Shown piece after piece: positions 25,399 to 33,055 of a stretch of DNA of 64,000 nucleotides. The stretch is from Arthrobacter humicola (GTDB lineage: Bacteria > Actinomycetota > Actinomycetes > Actinomycetales > Micrococcaceae), in assembly GCF_022803015.1 (NCBI RefSeq), contig NZ_JAFKON010000010.1, forward strand, positions 1-64,000, given 5' to 3'. The notes under the pieces were generated by a model. That model did not search any database. It was not told the DNA's origin and worked only from the letters and a program-made list of their open reading frames with translations. The number at the start of each line of letters is the position of its first letter. The first letter of the stretch is position 1. Both the position numbers and the translations under genes were made by a program.

Positions 25399-26874
25399 TC
25401 AGATGGTTTCCGAGTAGGCGGGGCGGCGGTTGTCCTTGGCCGTAGAATCGGCATCGGCGGGTTCTGTGCGCTCCGGGTTGTTGTCTTGGTGCGTGTGGTG
25501 GCCGTATTCGATCAGGTCATCGTCGATGTCGCCGTAACCGTCCGGGAGGATCGGATCCTCGCTGGGCAGGGTCTCAACAGTTTCGCCGTTGAAGACGCGG
25601 CGGACGCGGTCCGCGTCCAGGGTGCGGTCCCACCAGGCGATGAACAAGGTGGCGACGGCATTGCCGGTGAAGTTCACCAGGGCCCGGCACTCGGACATGA
25701 ACTTGTCGATGCCGAAGATAAGCATGATGCCGGCGGCAGGGATGGTGCCGAGCGTGGCCAGGGTGGCGGTCAGGGCGATGAAGCCGCCGCCGGCGACGCC
25801 GGCCGCGCCCTTGGAGGTGAGCAGCATGACCGCGATGAGGCCAAGCTGCTGGCCGATGGTCAGGTTCGTGTTGGTTGCCTGGGCGATGTAGACAGCGGCC
25901 AGCGAAAGGTAGATGGCGGCGCCGTCGAGGTTGAAGCTGTAGCCCGTGGGGACCACGAGCCCGACCGTTTCCTTCTTCACACCGGCGTGCTCGAGCTTGC
26001 GCATCAGGCCCGGGAGGGCCGGTTCGGCCGTGGAGGTGCCCAGAATGAGCAGGTACTCCTCTTTGAGGTGGCGGATCATCTTGAAGATGTTCAGCTTCAG
26101 GAAGGCCATGACGGAGCCGAGGACCACGACGACGAAGAGGATCGAGGTGGCGTAGAAGAGCGCGATCAGCCCGCCCATGCTGGAGAGGGAGGAGACGCCG
26201 TACTTGCCGACGGCGAAGGCCATCGCGCCGAAAGCGCCCAGCGGGGCGGCCTTCATGATGAAGCCCAGGATTTTGAACATGACCCCGGTGAGGCGCTGGA
26301 CACCGTCCAGGACGGGCGCTCCGACCTTGCCCATGGCGTTCAGCGCGACGCCGAAGATCACGGCGATGAAGATGATCTGGAGGATGTCGCCTTCCACGAA
26401 GGGCGCGACGACGCTGGTGGGGATGACGTGGGTCAGGAACTGCCACCATTCCTGGTGGGCGCCGGCGTCGATGAGTTTGGCCGCGGAGTCCGTCGTCTTG
26501 ATCGCGCTGGCGTCTGCGTTGACGCCGTCGCCGAGGCGGAAGATGTTGATGGCGACCAGGCCAAAGAGCAGGGCAAAGATCGTGCCGATCTGGAAATACG
26601 TCAGGGCCTTCAGCCCGGTCATGCCGACCTTCTTCAGATCCGCGACGCTGGCGATGCCGCCGACGATGGTCAGGAACACGATCGGGCCGATCAGCATTCT
26701 CATGGCGTTGACGAAGGTGGTGCCGATCGGTTCCATGGCGATGCCCGCAGCCGGGGCCAGCCAGCCCACCAGAATGCCGAGGACGATGCCGGTCAATACC
26801 CAGAAGTACAGCTGCCTGTACCAGCGTTTCTTGGGGGCCGGGATGTCCGTGCCCGCGGTGGTGATGTGTCCCAT
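25399..26874 (-). CDS. dctA: C4-dicarboxylate/proton symporter, DctA-like
   Basis: 491 residues from the ATG at 26874, preceded by GAGG/AGG; the frame runs up to 26931. Dicarboxylate/amino-acid:cation symporter family: eight-plus helices beginning QLYFWVLTGIVLGILVGW, the loop TSTAEPALPGLMRKLE (serine-rich hairpin loop), VPTGYSFNLDGAAIYLSLAAVY and GFIALTATLATLG. It imports succinate, malate, fumarate or, in this context, tartrate with protons. The C-terminal 50 residues are acidic and hydrophilic. Second gene of the tartrate operon. Confidence 0.92.
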   Translation of the reverse strand: MGHITTAGTDIPAPKKRWYRQLYFWVLTGIVLGILVGWLAPAAGIAMEPIGTTFVNAMRMLIGPIVFLTIVGGIASVADLKKVGMTGLKALTYFQIGTIFALLFGLVAINIFRLGDGVNADASAIKTTDSAAKLIDAGAHQEWWQFLTHVIPTSVVAPFVEGDILQIIFIAVIFGVALNAMGKVGAPVLDGVQRLTGVMFKILGFIMKAAPLGAFGAMAFAVGKYGVSSLSSMGGLIALFYATSILFVVVVLGSVMAFLKLNIFKMIRHLKEEYLLILGTSTAEPALPGLMRKLEHAGVKKETVGLVVPTGYSFNLDGAAIYLSLAAVYIAQATNTNLTIGQQLGLIAVMLLTSKGAAGVAGGGFIALTATLATLGTIPAAGIMLIFGIDKFMSECRALVNFTGNAVATLFIAWWDRTLDADRVRRVFNGETVETLPSEDPILPDGYGDIDDDLIEYGHHTHQDNNPERTEPADADSTAKDNRRPAYSETI

Positions 26875-27045
26875 GATTCCTACCTCATTGTGGAATGTCT
26901 CTGGAGATGCTTTAAGTGTGGGGGTTTGCACGGGGCGGGAGCCAGTTGGGCGCAGCCGCCCCGTGCGGTGTCTAGCGTTCGACGGCGGCCGCGCGGCCGG
27001 CGTCGTCCGTTTCAGTGCCGTCGTCCGTTTTGGTGCTTCGCAGCG

Positions 27046-28143
27046 CTAAACGGCCGCCAGGGTGCGGGCCAGGGCCTCGATGATGGCGTCAGTGACGTCC
27101 GCGGTGGTGGCGTCGCCGCCGACGTCGCGGGTCAGGTGGCCGGCGCCGGTCGCCTCTTCGATGGCGGCCTCGACGCGGCGGGCTTCCTCGTGCAGGCCGA
27201 AGTGGTCCAGCATCAGGGCTGCGCTGGCGATCGCGCCGATCGGGTTGCTGATGCCCTTGCCCGCGATGTCCGGGGCCGAGCCGTGCACCGGTTCGAACAT
27301 GGACGGGAAGCGGCGCTCCGGGTTCAGGTTGGCGCTGGCCGCCAGGCCGAGGCTGCCGGCCAGGGCCGAGCCGAGGTCGGAGAGGATGTCGGCGTTCAGG
27401 TTTGAGGCCACGACGACGGAGAGGTCTTCCGGGTGCAGGATGAACTTGGCGCTCATCGCGTCAACCAGGACGCTCTCGGTGGCGACATCGGGGTAGTCCA
27501 GGGCAACACGCTGGAAGGTTTCGTCCCAGAGGACCATGCCGTACTGCTGGGCGTTGGACTTGGTGACGGAGGAGACCTTCTTCACCGTGCGGGTCCGGGC
27601 GAGATCGAACGCGAAGCGCATGATGCGCTCGCAGCCCTTCTCGGTGAACAGCGCGGTCTGCAGGGCGACCTCGTTGCCCGGGCCGCGGCCGCTGAGGTTG
27701 CGCCCGCCGAGGCCGGCGTACTCGCCTTCGCTGTTTTCGCGGACCACAATCCAGTCGAGTTCGGTGGTGTCGGCCTTGCGCAGCGGGGACTGGACGCCCG
27801 GGAGGAACTTCACCGGACGGATGTTGGCCCACTGGTCAAAGTTCTGCGTGATATTCAGGCGCAGGCCCCAGAGGCTGATATGGTCCGGGACGTTTTTCCA
27901 GCCGACAGCGCCGAAGTAGATGGCGTCGAAATCCTTGAGGGTGTCCAGTCCGTCGGGGTCCATCATCTGGCCGGTCTTGGCGTAGTACTCGCAGCCCCAT
28001 GGGAACTCGGTCCATTCGAAGGCGAACTTGCCGCCGGAATTCTGCGCCAGGGCGTCCAGGACCCGGCGTCCGGCGGAGACGACCTCTTTGCCGACCCCGT
28101 CTGCGGGGATTGAAGCGATGCTGAATTTCTGGGTGGCGCTCAT
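27046..28143 (-). CDS. Tartrate dehydrogenase/decarboxylase (D-malate dehydrogenase family)
   Basis: 365 residues, beta-decarboxylating dehydrogenase family. FGAVGWKNVPDHISLWGLRL and NIRPVKFLPGVQSPL are typical of TtuC-type tartrate dehydrogenases rather than isopropylmalate or isocitrate dehydrogenase; VVRENSEGEYAG, VTKSNA and VVASNLNADILSD supply the metal and NAD sites. It oxidises tartrate to oxaloglycolate, decarboxylates meso-tartrate to D-glycerate, and acts on D-malate. With DctA and glycerate kinase downstream the pathway from tartrate to 2-phosphoglycerate is complete. About 170 bases separate it from dctA. Confidence 0.9.
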   Translation of the reverse strand: MSATQKFSIASIPADGVGKEVVSAGRRVLDALAQNSGGKFAFEWTEFPWGCEYYAKTGQMMDPDGLDTLKDFDAIYFGAVGWKNVPDHISLWGLRLNITQNFDQWANIRPVKFLPGVQSPLRKADTTELDWIVVRENSEGEYAGLGGRNLSGRGPGNEVALQTALFTEKGCERIMRFAFDLARTRTVKKVSSVTKSNAQQYGMVLWDETFQRVALDYPDVATESVLVDAMSAKFILHPEDLSVVVASNLNADILSDLGSALAGSLGLAASANLNPERRFPSMFEPVHGSAPDIAGKGISNPIGAIASAALMLDHFGLHEEARRVEAAIEEATGAGHLTRDVGGDATTADVTDAIIEALARTLAAV

Positions 28144-28248
28144 GTGCCTACCTCCTCGTTGAGTGTGTTAGCAGCGTCACACTGCCTTCCTCTTCAAGTA
28201 GACGGGCCGGCACCACATGCCGTCCAAGACCAAGATCCGATCCGCTAG

Positions 28249-28263
28249 ATAGGTTCAGCCTAT
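28249..28263. promoter_or_regulatory. Palindrome at the LysR stop / tartrate gene leader
   Basis: ATAGGTTCAGCCTAT: perfect 5-base arms around TTCAG, overlapping the LysR stop and 106 bases before the dehydrogenase. It fits the loose T-N11-A LysR-site pattern only partly, so it may be chance. Confidence 0.35.
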
Positions 28264-29192
28264 TGATGATGCGCCGGGGGAGGCGTGTCTGTCCTTCCTT
28301 GCGGTTGCGGGGCCGCGTGCAGCCGCGCCACCGCCAGGAAGGACCGGGCCGCGGGGGTCAGGTCGTCCCTCCGGCTGAGAACGGCAACATCCAGGTAGGA
28401 TACGGGTTCGATCAGCAGCGTCCGCAGCCCCGATTTGTGCGCCAGGGGCGCCCACGACGACGGCATCACGGCGTGGCCGACCCCGGCCAGGACCAAGGGC
28501 AGGATCGAGGTCCGGTGGGCGACCTCGACGACGATTTCGGCGTCGATCCCCCGCGCCAGTGCATCGTCCACAAGCCAGCGCATCAGCGAGCCGCGCTGGC
28601 TCGCGACCAGGCGGTGGCCGGCCAGCTCCTCGCGTTGAATCGTTGTTGCGGCGCCAAACGTATCGGACTGGGGATTGATGAGAAGGATCAGCGGCTGGCG
28701 ATCGAGCTCCAGCACCTCAACACCGGGAACCTTGATGGGCGTGGGGGAGCCTGCCAGCCCGATCTCCGTGCTGCCGCTTCGGACAGACTCGATGACGTCC
28801 TCCGGGGTGAAGGCGGCGCTGACATTGAGCCTGACCAAGGGATGGGCACGGGTGAAGGCGGCGATCATCGAGGACAGGGGCTCGATCCCGGGTGAGGGCA
28901 TCGTGACGATGTCCAGCCGTCCGCTGCGCAGCCCGCGCACCGACTGCACCGCGGACTGCGCCGCATCGAGGTTGCGCATCACGAGCCGGGCCGGCCCGAT
29001 CAGCTCCTTGCCCGCCTCGGTGAGCACCGCCCGCCGCCCGATCCGGTGGAAGAGCGGCACGCCCAGCTCCTTCTCGAGGGCGGCGATGGTCTGCGAGAGC
29101 GATGGCTGGGCGATGAGCAGGTGCTCCGCGGCCCGGCTGAACCCGTCGTGGTCAACAACAGCCAGAAAATACTTCAGCTTTCGGGTGTCCAC
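28260..29192 (-). CDS. LysR-family transcriptional regulator of the tartrate genes
   Basis: 310 residues from a GTG at 29192, chosen because AAGGAG lies six bases upstream and the protein then begins with the family-typical first helix (the frame extends to 29309). The winged helix is FSRAAEHLLIAQPSLSQTIAALE, followed by LFHRIGRRAVLTEAG; the C-terminal part is a periplasmic-binding-like effector domain with VRLNVSAAFTPEDV and LVASQRGSLMRWLV. It lies upstream of, and on the same strand as, the tartrate dehydrogenase, so it could activate the operon with tartrate or malate as inducer. Confidence 0.92.
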   Translation of the reverse strand: MDTRKLKYFLAVVDHDGFSRAAEHLLIAQPSLSQTIAALEKELGVPLFHRIGRRAVLTEAGKELIGPARLVMRNLDAAQSAVQSVRGLRSGRLDIVTMPSPGIEPLSSMIAAFTRAHPLVRLNVSAAFTPEDVIESVRSGSTEIGLAGSPTPIKVPGVEVLELDRQPLILLINPQSDTFGAATTIQREELAGHRLVASQRGSLMRWLVDDALARGIDAEIVVEVAHRTSILPLVLAGVGHAVMPSSWAPLAHKSGLRTLLIEPVSYLDVAVLSRRDDLTPAARSFLAVARLHAAPQPQGRTDTPPPAHHQ

Positions 29193-29379
29193 CCTGGCTC
29201 CTTCACCGGTTTTTGCACTTGACGGTTGCCGTGCGGCCGCCTGATCGATGAGTCCGAGCCTATTTCCTGCGGACGATTCGGATGCGCATTTGTTCCACAT
29301 CCGCGGCAAAGAGCATGATCGCCGCTCGCCGGATCACGCAACGCCCGCCGTCGTCCGCGCCGCTCGGGTCTTCGCCGCG

Positions 29380-29952
29380 CTACGGCAGCCGGGAGGGGCG
29401 CAACAGCGTGGGGACGCCGGCCTGCCCGGGGTCGAGCGGGACGGGGCTGACCAGCACGGCCGGGCCGCGGCTCAGGAGGCCGGTCGAAAGCGGCTGGCAG
29501 CGCACGCCTCCCCGGCCGCGCATGGCGTCGTGCGCGCCCGGGGCAAGCATCCGGTCCATCCACGCGCAGGGGTGGGCTGGCCGTCCGGCCCGGAGCCGGA
29601 CCACGTTGCCCTTCGATTCAAGCGCGAACTCTTCGCCGAGCAGGGGAGCGAGGTGGGCGCCCCGGAGGACCACATTGCGCCGGGTCAGGAGCGGGTCAAA
29701 GGGGCCGGCTCCCAGCTTTTCAGCCATCGCCTCGAGGGCCTCGATCGAGAGGAGGGTGACGGCGGCGTCCATGTGCGCGGCCTTGCCGAAGAACCGGTCG
29801 CCGACGATGCCCTTGCCGGCCACCAGTTCCACTTGGTCCGCGTCCGTCGTGGGGACCTGCGCCGCACCATCGCGGGCGCGGCCGAAGTAGGCGTGTGCCG
29901 GCGAGACGAGGAGGTGCAGAATCTCGACGTCGTACGTGTAGCTTGCCGTCAT
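29380..29952 (-). CDS. MOSC-domain molybdenum-cofactor protein
   Basis: 190 residues. The MOSC (Moco sulfurase C-terminal) features are GIVGDRFFGK, TLLSIEALEAM and RAGRPAHPCAWMDRMLAPG, which holds the conserved cysteine thought to bind or carry sulfur for the molybdenum cofactor, ending in GGVRC. It probably handles the cofactor or acts as a YiiM/YuaD-like amidoxime-reducing protein; which one is not clear. It sits alone 10 kb from the molybdate importer. Family-2 palindrome (29988) and a half palindrome of family 1 (29343) flank it. Confidence 0.88.
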   Translation of the reverse strand: MTASYTYDVEILHLLVSPAHAYFGRARDGAAQVPTTDADQVELVAGKGIVGDRFFGKAAHMDAAVTLLSIEALEAMAEKLGAGPFDPLLTRRNVVLRGAHLAPLLGEEFALESKGNVVRLRAGRPAHPCAWMDRMLAPGAHDAMRGRGGVRCQPLSTGLLSRGPAVLVSPVPLDPGQAGVPTLLRPSRLP

Positions 29953-29987
29953 GCCCTAAAACTATCCTCCCTCGTGGCGTTGGGCCG

Positions 29988-30054
29988 CGAAGTCGCCGGA
30001 AACGTGCGGACTCGCCGGAACCTTCCGGCGACCTCGCAGGCTTCCCGCGAACCC
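29988..30054. repeat. Dispersed palindrome family 2, copy A
   Basis: Diverged copy of the 66-base nested hairpin found at 34694, 48152 and 63358: TCGCCGGA and TCCGGCGA arms with repeats of GCCGGAA. It lies between the MOSC gene start and the next gene. Confidence 0.7.
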
Positions 30055-30097
30055 GGCGGGGCCTTACACGTAGTGTCGCGGCAGCGACCATGCCGGA

Positions 30098-31111
30098 TCA
30101 GGGTACGAGCACGATCTTCCCTTTCGCCGCGGTGCTCCCCAGCAGCTCATGGGCGCGACGAACGTCCGAAAGCGGCAGGCGCTCGGCCACCACCGGGTGA
30201 ATCTCGCCGCGGCGAAGCAACTCGAGCAGCGCGAAGAAGTCTGCCCTGAACCAGTCCTGGTGGTGGATGCGCAGCTTCTGGATCCGGTAGGACAGCACCT
30301 TTCGGCGGGGTGACAGCCAGCCCCAGAGTGCGACGCTCCCCGTTGCCGCGTACCAGGCGATCACGCCCGGCCAGTTCTTGCGCCCCTGCGCGATGGTGGC
30401 GTAGCGGCCAAACACAACGAGCCGGCCGCCGGGCCGCAGCGCCCGGAAGGAGCGCAGAGACAACGGCCCACCGATCCCGTCGAGGGCAATGTCTACGCCG
30501 TCGCCGGTGAGCCCGCGCACTCGGGCCAGGAAATCCTCGTTCTGATAGTCGATCGCCACCGCGCCCAGCCGCTCCACTGCGGCGCGGTCCCGGCCGGAGG
30601 CGGTCCCGTAGAGGCGGAGGCGGGCCAGTGCTCCGAGCTCGAGGATGGCGGCGCCCACCCTGCCTGCCGCGCCGTGAACCAGAACGCTCTCCCCGGGCTT
30701 CGCCTGGGCCGTCCGGTGCAGCAACTGGTAGGCGGTCATGTAGGGGAAGACGAGGCTTACGACCTCGGCCGGGTCGAGGTCCTCAGGCACATCCACCGCG
30801 TATGCCTCCGGCACACAGACGCGCTCGGCGTTGGCGCCCCACACCGTCAGCGCGCCGATGCGGTCCCCGATCCGTACCCGCGAGCAACCGGGCCCGAGCT
30901 CATCAACGATGCCGACGAGCTCGTATCCGGGCGTGAACGGCGGCTTCGGTCCGCCGAGGTAGGTGCCGGCGCGGAGCTGGGCATCGGTGAAAGAGACCCC
31001 CGAAGCCAGGACCCTGACGCGGACTTCACCCGGGCCGGGCCGTGGATCGTCGATCTCCACCACCTGCAGGACTTCGGGGCCGCCGAAGCGGTCGATCAAC
31101 ACACGCTTCAT
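30098..31111 (-). CDS. Quinone-oxidoreductase-like NAD(P)-dependent dehydrogenase
   Basis: 337 residues, medium-chain dehydrogenase family without zinc ligands: VLIDRFGGPEVLQVVEI at the start, FTPGYELVGIVDELG, and the cofactor motif VLVHGAAGRVGAAILELGAL. This fits NADPH:quinone oxidoreductase/crotonase-reductase-like proteins (QOR family) that reduce quinones or enones. A 300-to-340 residue length is normal. Substrate unknown. Divergent from the ArsR gene at 31235, which might control it. Confidence 0.88.
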   Translation of the reverse strand: MKRVLIDRFGGPEVLQVVEIDDPRPGPGEVRVRVLASGVSFTDAQLRAGTYLGGPKPPFTPGYELVGIVDELGPGCSRVRIGDRIGALTVWGANAERVCVPEAYAVDVPEDLDPAEVVSLVFPYMTAYQLLHRTAQAKPGESVLVHGAAGRVGAAILELGALARLRLYGTASGRDRAAVERLGAVAIDYQNEDFLARVRGLTGDGVDIALDGIGGPLSLRSFRALRPGGRLVVFGRYATIAQGRKNWPGVIAWYAATGSVALWGWLSPRRKVLSYRIQKLRIHHQDWFRADFFALLELLRRGEIHPVVAERLPLSDVRRAHELLGSTAAKGKIVLVP

Positions 31112-31197
31112 GGGCTCACTCTACGCTCGGCATACGCTCCGCACACCGGCCACTTTGCCGCCCAGCGCCGAGGCCGCTGGGGTCGATTCCCGACACA

Positions 31198-31226
31198 TTG
31201 ACACGCCCGAGCAGTCGGACTATCCT
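31198..31226 (+). promoter_or_regulatory. Promoter of the ArsR-SRPBCC unit, leaderless
   Basis: TTGACA at 31198-31203, 17-base spacer, TATCCT at 31221-31226. Transcription would begin about 31233-31235, at or next to the ATG at 31235, so the message is probably leaderless. Confidence 0.7.
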
Positions 31227-31244
31227 ACAACCAAATGGTTGTAG
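31225..31244. promoter_or_regulatory. ArsR operator overlapping start codon
   Basis: CTACAACCAAATGGTTGTAG: perfect 8-base arms around AAAT, covering the -10 end, the transcription start and the ATG at 31235. Binding would block polymerase; the 12-2-12-like shape fits ArsR dimers. Confidence 0.75.
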
Positions 31245-31654
31245 ATCAGCTCCGAACCCAGCTCAGCGACGACGAACTCGACCGCCTTTTCCAGGCGTTC
31301 GCCGACGCGACCCGCAGGGACATCGTGCGCCGGGTGACGGTGGGCGAGTACTCGGTCTCCGGGCTCGCTGCCCTCTACGCCATGAGTTTTGCGGCCGTCC
31401 AGAAGCATGTGGCGGTGCTGGAACGCGCTTCCCTTGTCTCGAAGGAGAAGCGGGGAAGGGAGCAGATCGTGCGGGCCAACCATGACGGCCTGCAGCGGGC
31501 CCGCCGCCTGCTGGACGACTACGAGGTCATTTGGCGCCAGCGCGCCGACCGGATTGCGGACCTGCTGGCCGAATCGGCCGCCCCGGAACCTGGCGAGACG
31601 CAGGCAGGCGCCAGAACAACGAATAAATCGCAAGGCCAAGCTGAAGGAAACTGA
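31235..31654 (+). CDS. ArsR-family transcriptional regulator
   Basis: 139 residues. The winged-helix DNA-binding region covers about residues 15-85: LFQAFADATRRDIVRRVTVGE, SVSGLAALYAMSFAAVQKHV and LERASLVSKEKRGREQIV. No cysteine metal site is seen, so it is the metal-free type often paired with an SRPBCC protein. The gene begins inside its own operator and 31673 follows after 18 bases, so both are one transcript. Probably an autorepressor responding to the pocket ligand. Confidence 0.9.
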   Translation: MVVDQLRTQLSDDELDRLFQAFADATRRDIVRRVTVGEYSVSGLAALYAMSFAAVQKHVAVLERASLVSKEKRGREQIVRANHDGLQRARRLLDDYEVIWRQRADRIADLLAESAAPEPGETQAGARTTNKSQGQAEGN

Positions 31655-31672
31655 AGGATAGGAGAGTTCGTC

Positions 31673-32170
31673 ATGACGGTTGTCAGTTCAGTCAAGAATC
31701 TTGAGGCGCTGAGCCTCACCGTGGTCGCCGAGTTTGATGCCGGAGTTGGGCGCGTCTGGCAAATCTGGGAAGACCCGCGCCAGCTCGAGCGCTGGTGGGG
31801 GCCGCCCACGTGGCCGGCCACCTTCGAAAAGCACGAGTTCGTCCCGGGCGGCGAGGCCAGCTACTACATGACGGGACCCGAGGGGGAGAAAGCCCGCGGC
31901 TGGTGGCGGTTCGTGACCATCAACGCCCCGCACCGGCTGGAGTTCGATGATGGCTTCGCGGACGACAACGGCGACCCCGTGGCCGACATGGGCACGATCC
32001 ATGGAGTTGTGACACTGGAGCCAATCGGCGACCGCACCCGAATGACCATCATGTCCACGTTCGAGGCGGAGGAGCAGATGGAGAAGATCGTCGCCATGGG
32101 CATGGAAGAAGGCATGAGGGAGGCGCTGGGCCAGGTCGACGCGATCATCGCCGAGTCCGTCAACGCTTGA
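31673..32170 (+). CDS. SRPBCC-family (AHSA1-like) protein paired with ArsR
   Basis: 165 residues. Landmarks of the fold: LTVVAEFDAGVGRVWQIWED, RWWGPPTWPATFEKHEF (the WWGPP motif of the AHSA1 subgroup), SYYMTGPEGEKARGWW, TRMTIMSTFEAEEQME and a last helix GMREALGQVDAIIAE. It likely binds or transforms a small hydrophobic compound. A family-1 hairpin follows the stop. Co-transcribed with the ArsR gene, which makes a ligand-sensing pair plausible. Confidence 0.9.
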   Translation: MTVVSSVKNLEALSLTVVAEFDAGVGRVWQIWEDPRQLERWWGPPTWPATFEKHEFVPGGEASYYMTGPEGEKARGWWRFVTINAPHRLEFDDGFADDNGDPVADMGTIHGVVTLEPIGDRTRMTIMSTFEAEEQMEKIVAMGMEEGMREALGQVDAIIAESVNA

Positions 32171-32185
32171 CCTGCAACGCAACAC

Positions 32186-32214
32186 GACGACGGCGGGAAT
32201 CTCCCGCCGTCGTC
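32186..32214. terminator. Terminator hairpin, copy of palindrome family 1
   Basis: Perfect 13-base arms GACGACGGCGGGA / TCCCGCCGTCGTC around ATC, 15 bases after the SRPBCC stop and before the next gene. Confidence 0.8.
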
Positions 32215-32259
32215 CGCAAGGCCCTGTTCAGCCCGGTATTAGCGGCGGTAACATGCCGT

Positions 32260-33048
32260 GTGACATTCACCCACGGTTACGCGGCGAACGGCGACCTCCG
32301 CATGTACTACGAGGTCCACGGTCACCCGCGGGCCGGCGAGCCCCCGCTGTTGCTGATTCCCGGCGGAGGCTCGAGCATCGAGACCAACTTCGCCGGCCTC
32401 ATCCCCGCGCTGCTGGCCGAGAGCCTGCAGGTGATCGCCGTCGAAGAGGAAGGCCACGGCCGGACCGCGGCTACCGCCCGGCCGCTCACCGCCGAAGGAT
32501 CGGCAGAGGACATCAAAGCCGTGCTCGATGAGCTCAACGTGGACTCCGTGGATGTGCTCGGGTTCAGCGCCGGGGGCCACACGGCGCTCGCGCTGGCCAT
32601 GGGGCATCCGTCCATGGTGCGGTGCCTGATTGCCGCCTCCACCTTCGCCAGCCGCGACGCTGTGGGCGATGAATTTTGGGAGGGGATGGAAAAGGCAACC
32701 CTCGATGACATGCCGGAGGTGTACCAGGACGCGGACCGCCGGCTGAACCCGGAGCCCGGACACCTCGAGCGGATGTTCGAACTGGACCGCCAGCGGATCC
32801 TGACCTTCCCCGGCTGGCCGGACGAGGACCTGCGCCGCATCACGGCCCGCACCCTGGTGCTGAGCGCCGACCGCGACGTCGTCAGCGCTGACCATGCCGT
32901 GCAGATGTCACGGCTCATTCCCGGGGCACGTCTGATGATCGTGCCGGGCAGCCACGGCGATTATTTGGGCGAGCTGGCCGCGAGCGGGGGCGACCTGCGG
33001 GCCATGCGGACCACTCTTCCGTACCTGCTGCGGTTCCTGGAGGAGTAG
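32260..33048 (+). CDS. Alpha/beta hydrolase
   Basis: 262 residues from a GTG at 32260; the longer frame back to 32167 would run through the hairpin at 32186, so it is rejected. Motifs: LLIPGGGSSIETN oxyanion strand, the elbow LGFSAGGHTAL (nucleophile serine), TLVLSADRDVVS acid region and MIVPGSHGDY with the catalytic histidine. No lid identity can be assigned. The product may be an esterase, haloperoxidase-like or epoxide-hydrolase-like enzyme. Convergent with the TetR gene. Confidence 0.85.
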   Translation: MTFTHGYAANGDLRMYYEVHGHPRAGEPPLLLIPGGGSSIETNFAGLIPALLAESLQVIAVEEEGHGRTAATARPLTAEGSAEDIKAVLDELNVDSVDVLGFSAGGHTALALAMGHPSMVRCLIAASTFASRDAVGDEFWEGMEKATLDDMPEVYQDADRRLNPEPGHLERMFELDRQRILTFPGWPDEDLRRITARTLVLSADRDVVSADHAVQMSRLIPGARLMIVPGSHGDYLGELAASGGDLRAMRTTLPYLLRFLEE

Positions 33049-33055
33049 GGGCCGG

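Noticed and set aside
25180-27405. 741-residue open frame on the + strand across the dctA and tartrate genes
   Set aside because: Antisense to well-recognised genes, rich in Asp/Gly/Arg/His as expected from a GC-rich reverse frame, no motifs.
27046-28143. Isopropylmalate or isocitrate dehydrogenase
   Set aside because: Loop motifs and the glycerate kinase and DctA neighbours fit tartrate dehydrogenase.
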